Assembly: GCF_963855985.1 (NCBI RefSeq)
Contig: NC_087090.1
Coordinates: forward strand, 12,770,501-12,834,500
DNA length: 64,000 nt
DNA from: Ostrinia nubilalis
Lineage: Eukaryota > Arthropoda > Insecta > Lepidoptera > Crambidae
Direction of reading: 5' to 3'
Shown here one piece after another: positions 59,889-64,000 of the stretch. Numbering within the stretch: position 1 is the first letter of the stretch; every line of letters begins with the position of its first letter. The notes below the pieces were generated by a model that worked only from the letters and a program-made list of their open reading frames with translations, ran no database searches and was not told the origin of the DNA. The position numbers were made by a program, and so were the translations under genes.

Positions 59889-61329
59889 GTAAATTAGTTT
59901 ACTCTTTTGTTTTAATGTTAGTTTGGTTTTCATTGTTTTGTATTATGCTGTTAGTTTTTACAAGTTAATAATTAATGGACGACTGATAATTCAATTGTTC
60001 TTTTTTCAGTTACAAACATTGTTTAGTCAGCTGTTTTTGATACTTAACCATACATTAATGCGTAAAAGTATCTGTTAATTATGATAATACTTGTGGTTTC
60101 ATATATTTTATTTTCGGGAATTGACATAATGAGCACAAAGAAATTGTATGTTGTTGTTGACTATATATACGAATTAAGTAGGTTACAGGCATTTCTAGGT
60201 ACATAATATAGTGAGACAGTTTCAGCAAGTTTTCAGGACCAAAAGGACTCCCTTAGACAGTACCTACATTATTCCGTAATGTACTTAGGTACTATCTAAG
60301 GGAGGCGTGCACATTTAAATCATATTTAAATGTGCACAAAAATCAATGAAGTTTTAAACAACTTAAAACTCTGGAGTTAATAACTCATTGTCCGATTGAA
60401 TAATTATCATAAAGTTTATATGACTTACGTTTACACAGATTATGGACGTGGATTTTACGTAATTATATTATTTATGGACTATAACTAACATTTGTATTTA
60501 CGTAACAGCAAATTAAACGGCTACTTACTTACCTAGCGGACATACCTACTTACTACCTACAATAAAATCTGGTTAGTAGCGAACGGCAATATTCGCATCT
60601 TTTACGTTGTTTCAAGGCTTACACACTTATAACATTTGGCTTGTATGTATTTAGTTTTGGTTTATGTTAATTTAATATTTTAATGATATTCGATGTTTGC
60701 CATTGAAATGCTTCGCCTGATAATAAACTTCACACTAAGTTCTACTTAAATGGGCCAGCTCAATACGAGTAGGTCACGTTGTTAATTTACGCACTCTTTA
60801 ATTTTCAGCTACCAAAGAATAGAATGTCATAAAAACTGCTAATTTATTGATTTATCAATAGCCATGTTTCAACTTGTTTCAAGGTACATACCTATATTCG
60901 AAGAATTTCATTGTTTTTATTTGATTTTACCGCTTTTATGCATTTACTTCTTAGAAAATGGTAATATTTTCAGTAAAATGGGTTTTCGACTTGGTTTTCG
61001 ATGACCATAACTTCTTTAATAGTTTAGTCAGATCTCTTCTTTTCAGACTTTTTCTAACATTTTTCGCTTTCAGTCAGCAGACTTGTGACAGTGACATTGT
61101 GATGTTGCGTTGATTTTGGTGATTAAACAAATCAAACTGTATTATTTCATTAAAGTTGAATTAATTGAAACATTATAAATATTTAACTTGTGAAGCTGTG
61201 TGTGATGGAGTGCCCAATGATCCATTAATCTATTGAATGACATTTGTAGGGAAAAAACTACGAATTTCTTGGAAAGCATCAGCAATATTGGCTGCGAAGT
61301 TTAGTATCACAATGATTATAAAGGTATAT

Positions 61330-63020
61330 CTCATTCATATTCGTTTTATGAATTAAACTCTGTACTAAAATTTTATTGGGGTTGGTACTTTCATGTGCCT
61401 GTATGTATTCGCTATCGCGGCAGACACTGAAGGTACTTATGTTGGCTATGACGGTAGGTAATTATATTGTTTGGTGCTGCAAAGGAAGATGTGTTCTAAA
61501 AATACGTTATAAATATTTAATTTAATTAATTTTTGCGGTAAAATGTCAGCTTAGAATAAAAACAATAAATAAACGCCTAAAAATTTAAAAATCCAGAAAC
61601 GTTAAAAAACTATGTGATTCCTCGTAATCAGGTTTCAATGCTTGACTAATCTTAGCTGTAGGTAGGCAATTCAACTGGTTTTTATTAATCTGACATTTTG
61701 TTAACAACTTGTTGCTTAATACATAGTTTGTTTAAATAACGATGAGCTATTTTAATAATGGATAAGTCGCATAATACGGCTTTTGCTGTCTTGTTTTTAT
61801 TTAAAAAAAAAAAACAGTTTGTTGCCGGTAACTGACGTTATTTTGGTTACTTATATTCTTTTGCCTACAATTTGTCGTTCAGTCTACTGACTTATATTAA
61901 GAACTGGCTCAAAATGAGCAATTGTCATCAGCTACTGTCTCGATGCATAATCTGATCTGTGGCAAAATTCCACATTCCAAAACCAGTCCACAAGGTCGCG
62001 AGTCGTCCAGTTCCAGTATAATATTTTGTACTTTAAAAAACTTTCCATTTCGTTTGATAAATGATTTCAAAAGGAACATTCGAGACCTTCTCAAAACTGT
62101 AATAGTTACAGGATTACGTTATTTCAAATATTTCCCTATTTTCTTTCTTTTCACATGTGAAATTTTAACATTTACTTGCTGTGCTGTACAGGAATCAATG
62201 CGTAGAAATAAAAAAAAATACATACTAAATTGCCGTAGTATGTTAAATGCATTTCGTGCAGCGGTCACGGTGAACTAGCAGTTTTTATTTTTGGAAGTAC
62301 ATAAGTACTTACATTTCTAAAATCCATTTCATCATTGTCATAGATAACAATCTTGCAAACTGTACTTCGGTACGTTGTTAATTTGTCTTTAATTGTTGTT
62401 AATTTCACGTCAATTCGCTTATCAGAGAGTTATCAATTAATCTCCACTTTTAAAAGGTCTTACATACATTAACATTTAGACATAGGAACTTGGTACACAT
62501 ACGTATTTGCGATGATAATGCTTATAAAAATAGTGATGTATTTGTCTCTACATACGATGCGGTATACATAAATATGTGCGCTATAGAGTTAGGTAATACA
62601 AAGAGTGGAAAAATTCGACTACCTCATACGGCAATTGAACCCAAACCTTACCAGGCGACTGTTAGGCACATTTGTGTTACATTTTTCACCTGAAGCACTC
62701 GGATTTTTCATGTTTTAAATTCTTTTGCGATAATATGTGTAGCACCATTATTGCGATATCTCCCTTATAACTTTTGAAATAGACTGTTTATCCGCATCCG
62801 CATCTGAAGCATCCGCATCCCATGAATTTTGACCACTGTTTCAATTAATATCTTGCCTAAGAAGATTTTTAGGGCCTGTTGTTTCATCCCTTGCGACACT
62901 TGTGGCTAAAGTCCCTGACAGGAACTTTTCTGTTAGATTAACTACAACATCTGGTTTACCAAGCCTCGAACTGAGCTTACCTATGTAGCAGTTAAATCAT
63001 TGTTGAAAATTTTGTTGCAG
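61330..63020 (+). other. 5' intron of the SLC5 gene, no coding exon seen
   Basis: AT-rich, with an A run at 61801-61813. Open frames at 61922-62278 (plus) and 61909-62094 (minus) lack flanking splice signals that would join them to a neighbour, and I recognise no motif. A small direct repeat of atccgcatc/gcatccgcat occurs near 62790-62820. The intron ends with ttgttgcag at 63020. Confidence 0.4.
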
Positions 63021-63039
63021 TTAAACTCAACACACCATC

Positions 63040-63239
63040 ATGGCATTCACGATGAAGGAAGGGGGGTTCGGGGTGGGGGACTACGTGGCATTCGGGATAC
63101 TGTGCGCGGCGTCTTGCGCAGGCGGCATCTGGTACAGCGCCATGGGATCCAGGAGTAAGGCGATAGTGGACATCAAGGACTACTTGTTAGGTGGGAAGGC
63201 CATGTCCACATTCCCAGTTGCTATGTCACTTATTGCAAG
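63040..63239 (+). CDS. SLC5 sodium/solute symporter, first coding exon (continues off the right edge)
   Basis: ATG at 63040 in a good context (catcATGgca) after an acceptor ttgttgcag at 63020, then 66 codons to a strong donor gcaag|gtgagt (phase 2). The peptide has an N-terminal membrane span (GDYVAFGILCAASCAGGIWY) followed by DIKDYLLGGKAMSTFPVAMS and LIA. The D-YLLGG(K/R)-M-.-.P(V)A.SLIAS pattern is the hallmark of SSF transporters of the multivitamin and monocarboxylate branch (SLC5A5/6/8/12-like). The substrate cannot be decided from one exon. The remaining exons lie right of 64000. Confidence 0.85.
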
Positions 63240-64000
63240 GTGAGTGATGAATGAAATGAAGAGTGTAATGATGATAAATGCCTTTGAGGCAGTGATTTTC
63301 CTTCTCCACAAATGGGCAGTTCATCAATAATTTTGGTTACATTAATAAGCCATAAAAAACTTTGGGTATAGCCACAGAATAATAATAAGTACTACGGTAT
63401 AGCTCAAAAAAGTATTTCAATTGACTGGTGATGTAAACTACCCTAATTAAAAAGTCTTAAAAGTTCTTCTAAGTAACATTATTACGAGTATGTCGTGGAT
63501 CACGAGGGAGGGCAAAACTTGTCAAAAGAGTAAAGATTTCTCTACTTATATGGTAACGTAAGATGTTACACGCTGTAAAAAAATAAGTAACACGCTGTGC
63601 GTGACCCTTCGGTTTTTTCCGCGCAAGTGCTTGTGATTTATATGGACATGTCAAGGGTGGGGCAGATAAATCTCAATAATTTAATACGAATGTTCTCATG
63701 AATGGATCGTTGACCAGAAGTAGAGCAAAAGAAAATATCTTAATTGTTCTACATTGCTCTCCCGTCTATTTGCATAGAGTCAGACCAAGGTTACATACAA
63801 GAGCCAGACGTACGAAGATAACGACAGATTAAAATTATCTTAAAATGAAATTATTAACAATTGTTTAAATGTTTATTTATGCTCTGGATGTAATGACAGT
63901 GAGATTTCCACGTGTTTGTTAGCTCATAAGATTAAAGTTATTGCCATTAACATAATGATAAGTTTTATAGCATCGCCAGATTACTTACCGTGACTTAGTA
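63240..64000 (+). other. first coding intron of the SLC5 gene, to window end
   Basis: AT-rich sequence after the gtgagt donor. No second exon, element end or repeat was recognised before the right edge. Confidence 0.5.

Noticed and set aside
61909..62278. Overlapping ORFs on both strands (118 and 61 codons)
   Set aside because: Neither has convincing splice links to the SLC5 gene, and the peptides match nothing I know. A decayed mobile element is possible, but I cannot support a call.
1..64000. Bacterial-type systems, CRISPR arrays, operons or intact viruses
   Set aside because: No operon-like ORF runs, no direct-repeat/spacer arrays with unique spacers and no intact polymerase or capsid ORFs. 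All solid genes are intron-containing insect genes.

Overview
This is a nuclear genomic window from an insect, most probably a moth (Lepidoptera). The DNA is AT-rich, genes are split by GT..AG introns, and the encoded proteins read as insect orthologues. The introns and spacers hold many short non-autonomous transposons, several LINE tails, a tRNA-derived SINE and a Helitron-like piece of kinds common in moths. Species cannot be read from the sequence. There are no bacterial operons, CRISPR arrays or intact viruses. The six-frame ORFs are mostly chance, because real exons are short; the gene models below were built by reading exons with splice sites and checking that intron phases agree.

Layout, left to right. 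(1) 1-10.71 kb, minus: the 5' two thirds of a varicose/MPP2-MPP6-type membrane guanylate-kinase scaffold (L27, PDZ, SH3, start of the GK domain). It is cut by the left edge. Just downstream of its last visible exon lies a tandem array of decayed copies of that same exon. Its introns hold a piggyBac-type MITE, a THAP-domain gene or gene fragment with a second relic, and other MITEs. (2) 16.54-19.50 kb, plus: a complete five-exon urate oxidase gene with a TATA-like box and a C-terminal peroxisomal SHL signal, head-to-head with the varicose-like gene. (3) 20.6-24.6 kb, minus: four phase-compatible 3' exons of an unrecognised charged, coiled-coil-prone protein. Further candidate exons at 39.9-40.1, 40.4, 45.3-45.5, 47.2-47.4 and 47.8 kb suggest the gene spans about 27 kb. 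The space between them is mostly transposon debris: a 1.07-kb TIR element, two inverted copies of a 0.5-kb MITE, an 0.8-kb foldback element, large inverted repeats and an unusual array of hairpins that share one loop. (4) 48.3-53.96 kb, minus: a complete 12-exon SLC6 sodium/chloride-coupled transporter (559 aa). (5) 54.77-58.77 kb, minus: a complete nine-exon leucine-rich-repeat protein resembling LRRC43. (6) 59.4-64 kb, plus: the 5' end of an SLC5 sodium/solute symporter, with the first coding exon at 63.04 kb, divergent from the LRR gene.

The genes do not form one pathway. They include an epithelial junction scaffold, a peroxisomal purine-catabolism enzyme, two Na+-coupled transporters and a probable ciliary-type LRR protein. 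No clear new defence or mobile system with its own proteins was found. The most unusual structures are the exon-derived tandem array at the left edge, the fixed-loop hairpin array near 45 kb, an 81-bp perfect inverted repeat near 41 kb, and the unidentified long gene.
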